A stretch of DNA of 51,848 nucleotides from Lysobacteraceae bacterium. GTDB taxonomy: Bacteria > Pseudomonadota > Gammaproteobacteria > Xanthomonadales > Xanthomonadaceae. The stretch lies in assembly GCA_003241895.1 (NCBI GenBank), contig QBLY01000020.1, positions 1-51,848 of the forward strand, in the 5' to 3' direction. The notes under the pieces were generated by a model. The model was not told where the DNA came from. It worked only from the letters and a program-made list of their open reading frames with translations, and made no database searches. Positions 44,491-51,848 of the stretch are shown here, piece by piece. Each line of letters begins with the position of its first letter. The first letter of the stretch is position 1. A program made the position numbers and the translations under genes.

Positions 44491-45933
44491 ATGCCCCAGT
44501 CCGTTCAACCGATGCCCTTCGCGGCCAGCGCCCGCGCGCTGCGCGCCGACGGCTGGCTGCGGCCTGGGCGGCATTTGCTGGCGGGCATGCTGGTGCTGGC
44601 GATTGGCCTGTACTTCAGTTTCAACGCGGGCAATCTCGAGCATCGGCGCGAGCTCAGCGAGCGCCAGCGCGAGGTGCAGGCTGAGCTGTCGGATTTCCGC
44701 GCCCGCTTCGAGCGCGACATCTATGCCAGCGAGGCGCTGGTGCGGGGCCTGGCCGTGCAGGTGGTGCTGCGCGAAGGACTGTCCAACGATGAGTTCGAGG
44801 CCATCGCCGACGAGCTGCTGCGTGGCCAGACGGACATCCTCAATTTGTCCCTGGCGCCGGGCTTCGTCATCCGCGACATCTATCCCAGGCGCGGCAACGA
44901 AGCCGCCATCGGCCTGAACCTGCTGGAACAGCCCGGCCAGAAGGAGGCCATGCTGCGCGCCATCGCCGAGGACGGCCCGGTGCTGGCCGGACCCTATGAG
45001 CGGGTGCAGGGCGGCAGCGCCCTGTCGGTGCATTTCCCGCTGTGGGTGAACGTGGAGGGCGTGCCGCGCTTCTGGGGTGCGGTCAGCATCGCGCTTGACT
45101 ACGAAATCATGCTCGAGCGCGCCGGGCTGCGGCGGCTGGAGCGTTCGCTTCGCTTCGACGTCGTGGGCCGGGATGCCACCGGGCCGGGTGGCGGCATCAT
45201 CCGCGGTCCGCGTATCGCCGCGTCGGCGCTGCCGGTGAAGATGCCGGTGTTCCTGCCCGGCGGCAGCTGGCTGATTTCGGCGGTGCCGTTGGAAGGCTGG
45301 ACCCGTCACCCCTGGTGGCGATCACCGGCATTCGTTTTCAGGGTGCTGCTGAGCGTGCTGGCTGCGCTGGCCACCGCGCGCATCCTGCACGACCGCTCGC
45401 GCATCCGCCTGCTTGCCGGTATCGACGTGTTGACCAATCTTCCCAACCGGCGCTGGGCGCTGCAGCAGCTCGGCCGGCTGATCGCCCGGGGCCAACGCGG
45501 CGCGGGTCGGTTCGCGCTGATGTCGCTCGACCTGAACGGTTTCAAGCCCGTGAACGACACCTACGGCCACGCCGCCGGCGACACCGTGCTTGAACTGATC
45601 GGCCAGCGCCTCATCGAGGCGGTGCGGCCGGGCGACCTGGTGGCGCGCATGGGCGGCGACGAATTCCTGGTGATGTTGCCCGTGGACGACAACGCCGACG
45701 AGACGTGGCTGCTTGCCGCCGCGCGCCGGGTGCAGACCGAGATCAGCCGCCCGGTGCAGATCGAAGGCCATAGCGTGGTGGTGGGCGTGAGCATCGGCGT
45801 GGCGCGCTTCCCGGAGGATGGCGACGCCTCCGAGGCACTGCTGAACAGCGCCGACGAGGCCATGTACCGGGCCAAGCATGGCGACGGCGACGGCATCGCG
45901 TTCGCCACTTCCCCGCTGCCGCCGGAGTCGTGA
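44491..45933 (+). CDS. Membrane diguanylate cyclase with CHASE-like sensor
   Basis: A 480-residue enzyme making cyclic di-GMP. One helix (about 29-46) leads to a periplasmic domain (about 50-270) that resembles CHASE (ILNLSLAPGFVIRDIYPRRGNEAAIGLNLL, in parts). A second helix (about 275-300) joins the GGDEF domain. The catalytic GGDEF is intact at 388-392, and the inhibitory I-site R378-x-x-D381 lies five residues before it, so both activity and product feedback are expected. TAAATT at 44479-44484 ends only 6 bases before the ATG, and there is no ribosome site, so the message may be leaderless. It is convergent with xseA. Confidence 0.92.
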   Translation: MPQSVQPMPFAASARALRADGWLRPGRHLLAGMLVLAIGLYFSFNAGNLEHRRELSERQREVQAELSDFRARFERDIYASEALVRGLAVQVVLREGLSNDEFEAIADELLRGQTDILNLSLAPGFVIRDIYPRRGNEAAIGLNLLEQPGQKEAMLRAIAEDGPVLAGPYERVQGGSALSVHFPLWVNVEGVPRFWGAVSIALDYEIMLERAGLRRLERSLRFDVVGRDATGPGGGIIRGPRIAASALPVKMPVFLPGGSWLISAVPLEGWTRHPWWRSPAFVFRVLLSVLAALATARILHDRSRIRLLAGIDVLTNLPNRRWALQQLGRLIARGQRGAGRFALMSLDLNGFKPVNDTYGHAAGDTVLELIGQRLIEAVRPGDLVARMGGDEFLVMLPVDDNADETWLLAAARRVQTEISRPVQIEGHSVVVGVSIGVARFPEDGDASEALLNSADEAMYRAKHGDGDGIAFATSPLPPES

Positions 45934-45949
45934 GGCCGGCCAGGCCTCA
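45931..45949. terminator. Symmetric hairpin built on two convergent stop codons
   Basis: TGAGGCC, a 5-base loop, then GGCCTCA. The TGA of the GGDEF gene opens one arm, and the TGA of xseA on the other strand opens the other. There is no T run, so termination is possible in either direction but unproven. Confidence 0.4.
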
Positions 45950-47296
45950 GTCCTGGTCGTCGCCAACCTGCAGGCGCAGTGTTCCCTCGGCCAGCCGTGC
46001 GCGCAGCCAGGTGCCCTTGGCCGCATCGTCGGGTCCGCGAACCACCGCGGCGTCGGACTCGCGCTGCAAGATCGCATAGCCGCGCCCCAGCGTCGCCAGT
46101 GGGCTCACGCTCGACAGCGCGCGCGCCAAACCCTGCAGCTGCATCCGACGCTGCGCGAGTGCCTGCGGCGGCGCGGCGCGCAGCCGTTGCCCGAGCATCT
46201 GCAGGCGATGGCGATGGTCCTGCAGCCGCCGCCGGGGATGCGCCTGGTCCAGGCGCCTGAGCAGTTTGGCGGTGCGCTCACCCGCGCCGGCCAGCGGTTG
46301 GGCCACGGCCAGGTCGAGTCGGCGGCGCAGCGCGGCCAGCCGGCCGCGCCCCTGCTCGAGCCGCAGCTGCGGACGCAGCGCCTGCAATTTGAGGAAGGCC
46401 TGGTCGGCGCGCTGGGCGCGCGCGGCCTGCATGCGGGCCAGCAGCGCCTGCAGTTGGCGGTGGCGCTGGTGCAGCCGCGCGGCCAGTTCGCCGCGCTCGG
46501 GCACCAGCAGTTCAGCCGCCGCCGACGGCGTGGGTGCCCGCAGGTCGGCGGCGAAGTCCGTGAGGCTGGAATCGATCTCGTGGCCCACGGCCGACACCAC
46601 CGGCACCGGCGACTGCGCGACGGCGCGCGCCAGGGCTTCATCGTTGAAGGCCCAGAGGTCCTCAAGCGAACCGCCGCCGCGGGTCAGCAGCAGCACGTCA
46701 TAGCGGCCGCTGGCGCCGGCCCGGCGCAGCATGTCGAGGATCTGGGCGGCCGCCCCGTCGCCCTGCACCGGCACCGGCAGGACATCCACTTCCAGCAGGG
46801 GAAAGCGCCGCGCCAGGACGCTCAGCACGTCCCGCACGGCCGCGCCGCGCGGCGAGGTGATCACGCCCAGGCGGCGGGGGAAGGCCGGCAGCGGCCGTTT
46901 GCGCGCGGCGTCGAACAGCCCCTCGGCTGCCAGCCGGGCCTTGAGCTGTTCGAAGGCCCGGCGCAGGGCGCCTTCGCCGGCCTCTTCCATGTGGTCGAGC
47001 ACCAGCTGGTAGTCGCCGCGCGCCTCGTAAAGGGTCAGGCGGCCGCGGGCCAGCACCTGCAGGCCGTCGCGCGGCAGGAAGCGCAGCGCCTGGGCCTTGG
47101 GCTTGAACAGCGCGCAGCGCACCTGGGCGCGCTCGTCCTTGAGGGTGAAGTAGGCGTGCCCGGACGCCGGCCGGGAGAAGTTGCTGATCTCGCCCTCGAC
47201 CCAGACCTGCGCGAAGCTGCCTTCGAGCAGGTCGCGCGCCAGCGCATTGAGCTGGGACGGGCGCAACACCTGGCGTTCACGGGCGAGCTGGGACAT
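45947..47296 (-). CDS. xseA: Exodeoxyribonuclease VII large subunit
   Basis: A 449-residue subunit of the single-strand-specific exonuclease VII; the E. coli protein has 456. The N-terminal OB fold has [22 protein letters not shown] (in parts), and the catalytic core has [29 protein letters not shown] and [30 protein letters not shown] (in parts). The helical region after residue 270 is very rich in arginine, glutamine and leucine, forming the long coiled coil that carries XseB subunits. xseB is not in this window. It is divergent from the gene at 47401. Confidence 0.95.
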   Translation of the reverse strand: MSQLARERQVLRPSQLNALARDLLEGSFAQVWVEGEISNFSRPASGHAYFTLKDERAQVRCALFKPKAQALRFLPRDGLQVLARGRLTLYEARGDYQLVLDHMEEAGEGALRRAFEQLKARLAAEGLFDAARKRPLPAFPRRLGVITSPRGAAVRDVLSVLARRFPLLEVDVLPVPVQGDGAAAQILDMLRRAGASGRYDVLLLTRGGGSLEDLWAFNDEALARAVAQSPVPVVSAVGHEIDSSLTDFAADLRAPTPSAAAELLVPERGELAARLHQRHRQLQALLARMQAARAQRADQAFLKLQALRPQLRLEQGRGRLAALRRRLDLAVAQPLAGAGERTAKLLRRLDQAHPRRRLQDHRHRLQMLGQRLRAAPPQALAQRRMQLQGLARALSSVSPLATLGRGYAILQRESDAAVVRGPDDAAKGTWLRARLAEGTLRLQVGDDQD

Positions 47297-47372
47297 GGAG
47301 GGTGCCGGGGACGGCCTGACAGGATAGCGCGCCGCGTTTGCAACGGGGGGTACGGCCGGCCCCCGGCCGGTC

Positions 47373-47378
47373 TAAACT
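47373..47378 (+). promoter_or_regulatory. Putative -10 element of the gene at 47401
   Basis: TAAACT, identical to the one before mrp, 22 bases before the ATG. A 6-bp hairpin (CCGGCC/GGCCGG, 47356-47370) sits just upstream, where part of the -35 region would be. Confidence 0.35.
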
Positions 47379-47400
47379 GTCGGAGTCATGAGGACACACG

Positions 47401-49050
47401 ATGAGCGATAGCTACGCAAGGCTGGGCGAAGATCTTCCCGACCGTGTCGACGGTGACGGGGTGTTCGTCGCCGATGCGCGCAAGGTCAAGGCCTGGGTGG
47501 CAGCGCTGCCGCGAGCCAATGCGCAGGCGACCGAACAGTCGCTGACCCGGGCTTTGGAAAGCCTGGTGAGCCAGAAGCTCTCGGGCACCCAGAGGCTGGG
47601 TGCCCTGGAGGAAATGCGCGCCGCGGTGATCGAATCGGTGAACCTGCTCGAAGGGCAGTTCTCCGCCAATCCGCTGCCGCTGCCGCCGGACAAGGCGCGC
47701 GCGGCCGCCGTGGCTGAAAGCTTCCACCGGATGCTGGGGCACGGCTACCGCCGCGCCGCGTACGACATCTGCGCTCCCGCCGGGTCGGTTCCCTTCCTCA
47801 AGGGCAGCAGCGTGCTGCAGTCGCTCGAGCGCGCGGCCTGGCACTACTCGCGGGCGCTGGCGCTGGCCTGGCGCGTGTATCGCGCGCCCGGCGCAGGCGC
47901 CTGGCAGGGGCTGCACCGGGTGCACCGGTTCGCCGCCGTGCTCAAGCTTGACCGCAAGCTGGTGGACGACAGTGCCGCCGGCGCCAGCCAGGACGTCAAC
48001 ACGATCTACGTTCAAACCCTGCTGCTGGCGGCCATCAACCCTTATGCCTTTGGCCAGTCCGAACAGGACGCCCTGTGGCCGATCACGCGTGGTTACGCCG
48101 CCCGCTGCGGCCTGAGCGAGCAGCCGCCCGATGGCCTGGCGCCGGTGGTGCCCGAGGACGCCGACCGCGGGCCGGGCCCCGGCGCCGGCGACGAATCACA
48201 CTCGCTCTGGCTTGACCTGCGCGCCTTCGCCGACGACGTGGATCGCGCCATGCTTCGCGTCCGCGACGGCCAGTCCGATCTCAACCCCAGCCCGGGCGCC
48301 GCCGTGCGCGTGGGCAACGACCTGCTGATCCGCCTGCGGCGCGCCTTCGGCCAGATCGCGGCACGCGGCCTCACGCGGTTGCCCGCCGGGCACCGCCTGG
48401 ACACCGTGCTGGGCTTGAGTGGGCTGCACTACTTCCTGGCCGGCCAACGCGACTTCGACACCTTCATGCGCCAGTCGGCGCAGGGCACGGTGCACGTGAT
48501 CGCCGGCGCGGCCTGGACCCAGGGTGCGGCCGGCATGACCAAGGTACCGCGCTTCACCGGCAAGGTTCTCGACCAGAGCCTGGGCGGCTATCGCATGGCC
48601 TGGGACAGCGCCGAGCAGGCCCGCGCCCGCGTCGGTGAACTGGTCGGCCTGAACTTCGGCGACCAGGGCGACGACCAGGAGTGGATGGTCGGCGTGATGC
48701 GCTGGCTGCGCTACGAAGACGACGGCAGCCTGTCGGCCGGCGTCGAGCTGCTTTCGCGCCGGGCCAGCCCGGTGGCGCTGCGGGTGGTCAGCGCCGACGG
48801 CGGCAGCCGCCAGCTCAGCCGCGCGGTGGAGATATTCCCGATCGACGGCACCCAAGGCCGCTGCTTCATCTCCAACGCAAGCGTGGAATCGGGCAGCCGC
48901 ATCGAAGTCATCCATGATGTCAGCAGCCAGTTCCCCGAGATCGCGCCGCGTGGCCCCGACGTCCTGCCGGACGTGGCCGTGCTGCTCAACGCCGGCGACT
49001 ACGTGCTGCTGGGCGAACACCAGGCCGTGGCCGAAGGGGAGGCCGCATGA
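47401..49050 (+). CDS. Conserved protein of unknown function
   Basis: A 549-residue soluble protein that I do not recognise. No signal peptide or membrane helix is visible. The first 380 residues look mainly helical ([55 protein letters not shown], in parts). The last 150 are beta-rich, and [36 protein letters not shown] (about 428-463, in parts) is reminiscent of PilZ-like cyclic-di-GMP-binding barrels, but no clear RxxxR plus D/NxSxxG motif is present. Its stop overlaps the ispG start as ATGA, so the two are coupled. It is flanked by two GGDEF genes within 6 kb on either side. AGGA lies a few bases before the ATG. Confidence 0.8.
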   Translation: MSDSYARLGEDLPDRVDGDGVFVADARKVKAWVAALPRANAQATEQSLTRALESLVSQKLSGTQRLGALEEMRAAVIESVNLLEGQFSANPLPLPPDKARAAAVAESFHRMLGHGYRRAAYDICAPAGSVPFLKGSSVLQSLERAAWHYSRALALAWRVYRAPGAGAWQGLHRVHRFAAVLKLDRKLVDDSAAGASQDVNTIYVQTLLLAAINPYAFGQSEQDALWPITRGYAARCGLSEQPPDGLAPVVPEDADRGPGPGAGDESHSLWLDLRAFADDVDRAMLRVRDGQSDLNPSPGAAVRVGNDLLIRLRRAFGQIAARGLTRLPAGHRLDTVLGLSGLHYFLAGQRDFDTFMRQSAQGTVHVIAGAAWTQGAAGMTKVPRFTGKVLDQSLGGYRMAWDSAEQARARVGELVGLNFGDQGDDQEWMVGVMRWLRYEDDGSLSAGVELLSRRASPVALRVVSADGGSRQLSRAVEIFPIDGTQGRCFISNASVESGSRIEVIHDVSSQFPEIAPRGPDVLPDVAVLLNAGDYVLLGEHQAVAEGEAA

Positions 49051-50282
49051 CCGACGCCTCCGCCCAGCCCCGGCGCAATACCCGCGCGGTGGCCGTTGAC
49101 AAGATACTGATCGGTGGCGGCGCGCCGGTGGTGGTGCAGTCAATGACCAATACCGACACCGCCGACGTCGACGCCACCGTGAAGCAGGTGGCCGCGCTGT
49201 GGCGCGCCGGCTCCGAGCTGGTGCGCGTCACGGTGAACAACCCAGAGTCTGCCGCCGCCGTGCCGCGCATCCGCGAGAAGCTCGACATGATGTCGGTGCC
49301 GGTGCCGCTGGTGGGCGACTTCCACTACAACGGCCACCAGCTGCTGGCCGACGAGCCGGCCTGTGCCCGCGCCTTGGCCAAGTACCGCATCAACCCCGGC
49401 AACGTCGGCTTCGGCCGGAAGAAGGACCTGCACTTCGGCGCGATCATCGAAACCGCCGTGCGTTACGGCAAGCCGGTGCGCATCGGCGTCAACTGGGGCT
49501 CGCTGGACCAGTCGCTGGCGGCGCGGCTGATGGATGAAAATGCCGCGCGCGCCCAGCCTTGGGACGCGGCGCGCGTGCTGCGCGAAGCCCTGGTGGTGTC
49601 GGCGCTGGAGTCGGCGGAGAAAGCCGTCGAGATCGGCCTGCCGCGCGACCGCATCATCTTGTCGGCCAAGGTCAGCGGGGTACAGCAGCTGATCGCGGTA
49701 TACCGTGAGCTGGCCCTGCGTTCGGATTTCCCGCTGCACCTGGGGCTCACCGAAGCGGGCATGGGCAGCAAGGGCATGGTGGCGTCGAGCGCGGCGCTGG
49801 CGGTGCTGATGCAGGAAGGCATCGGCGACACGATCCGCATCTCGCTCACGCCCGAGCCCGGTGCGTCGCGCACCCTGGAAGTGGTGGTGGCCCAGGAACT
49901 GCTGCAGACCATGGGCCTGCGCGCGTTCACCCCGCTGGTGACCGCCTGCCCAGGCTGCGGGCGCACCACGTCGGAATTCTTCCAGGTGCTGGCGCAGCGC
50001 GTGCAGGAACACGTGCGCGGGCAGATGCCGGTCTGGAAGCTCAAGTATCCGGGCGTGGAAAACCTCTCGCTGGCGGTCATGGGCTGCGTGGTGAACGGCC
50101 CGGGTGAATCGCGCCATGCCGACATCGGCATCTCGCTGCCGGGCACGGGCGAGGCACCTACCGCACCGGTGTTCATCGACGGCCAGAAGGCGATGACGCT
50201 GCGCGGCGAAAACATTGCCGACGACTTCGTCAAAGTCATCGACGACTACGTGGCCAAGCGCTACGCGGCGCCGTCGCCCTGA
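49047..50282 (+). CDS. ispG: 4-hydroxy-3-methylbut-2-enyl diphosphate synthase
   Basis: The Fe-S enzyme of the MEP isoprenoid pathway that reduces and opens methylerythritol cyclodiphosphate to HMBPP. The 411-residue form is about 40 longer than E. coli IspG (372). The TIM-barrel part includes [15 protein letters not shown] and NPGNVG. The [4Fe-4S] ligands are C301, C304 (ACPGCGR) and C347 ([10 protein letters not shown]), with catalytic E354 following. The gene overlaps the unknown 549-residue gene by ATGA, and a PAP2 gene follows 2 bases after its stop. Confidence 0.95.
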   Translation: MTDASAQPRRNTRAVAVDKILIGGGAPVVVQSMTNTDTADVDATVKQVAALWRAGSELVRVTVNNPESAAAVPRIREKLDMMSVPVPLVGDFHYNGHQLLADEPACARALAKYRINPGNVGFGRKKDLHFGAIIETAVRYGKPVRIGVNWGSLDQSLAARLMDENAARAQPWDAARVLREALVVSALESAEKAVEIGLPRDRIILSAKVSGVQQLIAVYRELALRSDFPLHLGLTEAGMGSKGMVASSAALAVLMQEGIGDTIRISLTPEPGASRTLEVVVAQELLQTMGLRAFTPLVTACPGCGRTTSEFFQVLAQRVQEHVRGQMPVWKLKYPGVENLSLAVMGCVVNGPGESRHADIGISLPGTGEAPTAPVFIDGQKAMTLRGENIADDFVKVIDDYVAKRYAAPSP

Positions 50283-50284
50283 GG

Positions 50285-51004
50285 TTGCTGACGCGTCTGC
50301 TCGGCCACTGGCCTGGCGTCGTCGAGGCCAGCCTGCGCTTCCTGAAGAAGCGCGCGCGGCGCTTGGTGCTGGCCTTTGCCGGCGTGGCCCTGCCGCTGGC
50401 GATCTTCGCCGAATTGGCCGAGGAAGTGCGTGAGGCCGACACCTTCGGCTTCGACGAGCCGCTGCTGCGCTTCGCACGGGACGCCAGCTCGCCCACTTGG
50501 GATGTGGTGATGCGGCTGGCGAGCGACCTGGGTTTCGCCTGGGGCGTGATTCCCGCCGACCTACTTTTGTTTGCCGCGCTGCTGGCGCTGGGTCATCTGC
50601 GCCCGAGCCTGTTCTTCGGCCTTGCTGTGGGCGGCTCGGCCCTGCTCAACATGGCCGGCAAGGCGGCTTTCGCGCGCGAGCGACCCGACCTGTGGCTGTC
50701 GATGGCGCCCGAGCACACCTTCAGTTTCCCCAGCGGCCACGCCATGGGCTCGGCCACGCTGGCGGCCGCGGTGGTGATGCTGCTCTGGCGCACGCGCTGG
50801 CGCTGGCCGGCGCTGGTGTTGGGGGTGGGCTTCGCGGCATGGGTAGGTGCCTCGCGGGTGTACCTGGGCGTGCACTACCCCTCGGACATCCTGGCCGGCT
50901 GGACGGCCGCGCTCACCTGGACCTGCCTGGTCTACCTGGTGGTGCGGCCGAACCATCGGGGCGCCGGCCCGGCGGCGCTGGACGACGGCCCCGCCCGCGA
51001 TTAA
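50285..51004 (+). CDS. PAP2-family membrane phosphatase
   Basis: A 239-residue inner-membrane phosphatase of the type that removes phosphate from phosphatidic acid, phosphatidylglycerophosphate or undecaprenyl pyrophosphate. All three active-site blocks are present: KAAFARERP (K-x6-RP), FPSGHAMGSA (PSGH) and SRVYLGVHYPSD (SR-x5-H). Several hydrophobic helices surround them. The position right after ispG fits a role in isoprenoid-lipid phosphate recycling, but that is inference. The start is TTG 50285, with GAGG touching it; a later start is possible. The 3' end overlaps the FHA-GGDEF gene by 4 bases. Confidence 0.88.
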   Translation: MLTRLLGHWPGVVEASLRFLKKRARRLVLAFAGVALPLAIFAELAEEVREADTFGFDEPLLRFARDASSPTWDVVMRLASDLGFAWGVIPADLLLFAALLALGHLRPSLFFGLAVGGSALLNMAGKAAFARERPDLWLSMAPEHTFSFPSGHAMGSATLAAAVVMLLWRTRWRWPALVLGVGFAAWVGASRVYLGVHYPSDILAGWTAALTWTCLVYLVVRPNHRGAGPAALDDGPARD

Positions 51005-51848
51005 CCGTCGCCCTGCACCCAGACCCGGTTGCGTCCGGCTTCCTTGGCGCGATACAGCGCCGCGTCGGCCGCCTGCATCAGTGCGCCACGCTCGGCGCGG
51101 CTGGGATCCAGGCCGGCGATGCCGACGCTGATGGTGACCTGCCGCGGCTCGCCGCCCAGTACGAATTCGCTTGCCGCCACGGCCTCGCGCAGCCGCTCGG
51201 CGAACACGCGCGCAGACGCCAGGTCCGACTCGGGCAGCAGCACCGCGAACTCTTCGCCGCCGATGCGCGCGGCGATGTCTTCGCCGCGCACGAACCCGCG
51301 CACCACGCTGGCCAGCTGCCGCAGTACGCCGTCGCCGGCGACGTGGCCGAAGCTGTCGTTGACCGGCTTGAACAGGTCCACGTCGATGATGCACATCACC
51401 AGCGGCCGGCCGTGGCGATGGGCGCGGGCGATCTCCTTGTCCACCAGCTCGATGAAATGGCGGCGGTTGTAGAGCTCGGTCAGCGCATCGTGGGTGGCCA
51501 GTTGGTAGACCTCCTCGTGGTAGCGGGCCTCCACGCTGGAATGGCTGATGAACTTGAGGATCGACTCGCCCAGGGTCACGTGGTCGCCGTCGCACAGGGC
51601 GGCTTCGGTGATCGGCTGTTCGTTGACCCGGGTGCGGTTGGTCGCGCCGAGGTCGCGGATACGGTAGGTGTCGTCCTGGCGCCAGATCTCGCAGTGCTGC
51701 CGGGACACCGATGTGTGCGGGATGTGCAGGTCCGCCTCCCGCGATCGGCCGACCACCACGGGTGTCGCCTCGATGTCGGCGCGCTTTCCCAAGCCTTCGC
51801 CGTGGATCACCACCACGCACGCCGAGCGCGGCCCGCTGCGGCGTGGCC
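51001..51848 (-). CDS. FHA-GGDEF diguanylate cyclase, 5' end outside the window
   Basis: A cytoplasmic diguanylate cyclase with an N-terminal forkhead-associated (phosphothreonine-binding) domain: VVVGRSREADLHIPHTSVSRQHCEI is the FHA core (in parts), with NRTRVN later. The GGDEF domain has GGEEF in ARIGGEEFAVL, a working variant, and the I-site RGED five residues before it, so feedback by cyclic di-GMP is expected. GTG 51816 could be a start, but the frame stays open to the window edge with sensible residues (RSGPRSACVVVIHGEGLGKR), so the true start is probably beyond 51848. The stop is TAA at 51001-51003. Confidence 0.9.
   Translation of the reverse strand, partial: PRRSGPRSACVVVIHGEGLGKRADIEATPVVVGRSREADLHIPHTSVSRQHCEIWRQDDTYRIRDLGATNRTRVNEQPITEAALCDGDHVTLGESILKFISHSSVEARYHEEVYQLATHDALTELYNRRHFIELVDKEIARAHRHGRPLVMCIIDVDLFKPVNDSFGHVAGDGVLRQLASVVRGFVRGEDIAARIGGEEFAVLLPESDLASARVFAERLREAVAASEFVLGGEPRQVTISVGIAGLDPSRAERGALMQAADAALYRAKEAGRNRVWVQGDG

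Overview
The window is a dense, GC-rich stretch of ordinary bacterial chromosome. I read 46 protein genes with almost no spacer DNA and many ATGA or GTGA start/stop overlaps. The gene set and order point to a gammaproteobacterium of the family Lysobacteraceae (Xanthomonadaceae: Lysobacter, Luteimonas, Arenimonas and relatives). The main clues are the rpoE-rseA-rseC-degP block with no rseB, the lepA-lepB-DUF4845-rnc-era-recO block, the nagZ-hpt-methylthioinosine phosphorylase run, and large TonB-dependent receptors. I cannot name the genus. I see no rRNA, tRNA, CRISPR array, insertion sequence or prophage.

Layout. 1-3.1 kb: a TonB-dependent receptor on the minus strand with a clean terminator. 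3.2-5.6 kb: mrp (Fe-S carrier), dcd (dUMP supply) and a lipoprotein. 5.6-6.9 kb: a minus-strand operon of dienelactone hydrolase, HIT protein and small membrane protein. 7.0-8.3 kb: rimO. 8.3-11.6 kb, minus: a secreted VWA protein, greB and an AbgT-type transporter. 11.8-14.1 kb: LemA and DUF2207 membrane proteins. 14.1-19.2 kb: a HerA-like ATPase, a LysM lytic transglycosylase and a fused fatty-acid oxidation enzyme.

19.3-28.0 kb is the backbone of the window. The envelope-stress regulon (rpoE, rseA, rseC, degP) is followed by translation factor lepA, signal peptidase lepB, and the RNA-processing and repair genes rnc, era and recO. Two sigma-E-like promoter sequences sit before rpoE and inside rseC, 75 bp before degP. 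This suggests autoregulation and a separate stress-induced supply of the protease.

28.0-35.7 kb: a receiver-HPt protein on the minus strand, then a YdbH-like AsmA-family protein with a lipidated YdbL-like partner, rlmD, a CYTH phosphatase, nagZ and two purine-salvage enzymes. 35.8-38.7 kb: a large two-domain M16 peptidase. 38.8-44.4 kb, minus strand: an ECF sigma factor, a YfbK-type VWA lipoprotein, a single-pass anti-sigma-like protein, yigZ and an ABC exporter. This is the most system-like cluster in the window. 44.5-51.8 kb: a membrane GGDEF protein, xseA, an unrecognised 549-residue protein coupled to ispG, a PAP2 phosphatase, and an FHA-GGDEF protein that runs off the right edge.

No gap between genes exceeds 300 bases. 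I did not find a clearly novel defence or mobile system. The better leads are the sigma-factor/VWA cluster, the YdbH/YdbL pair, the sigma-E promoters and the 549-residue unknown.
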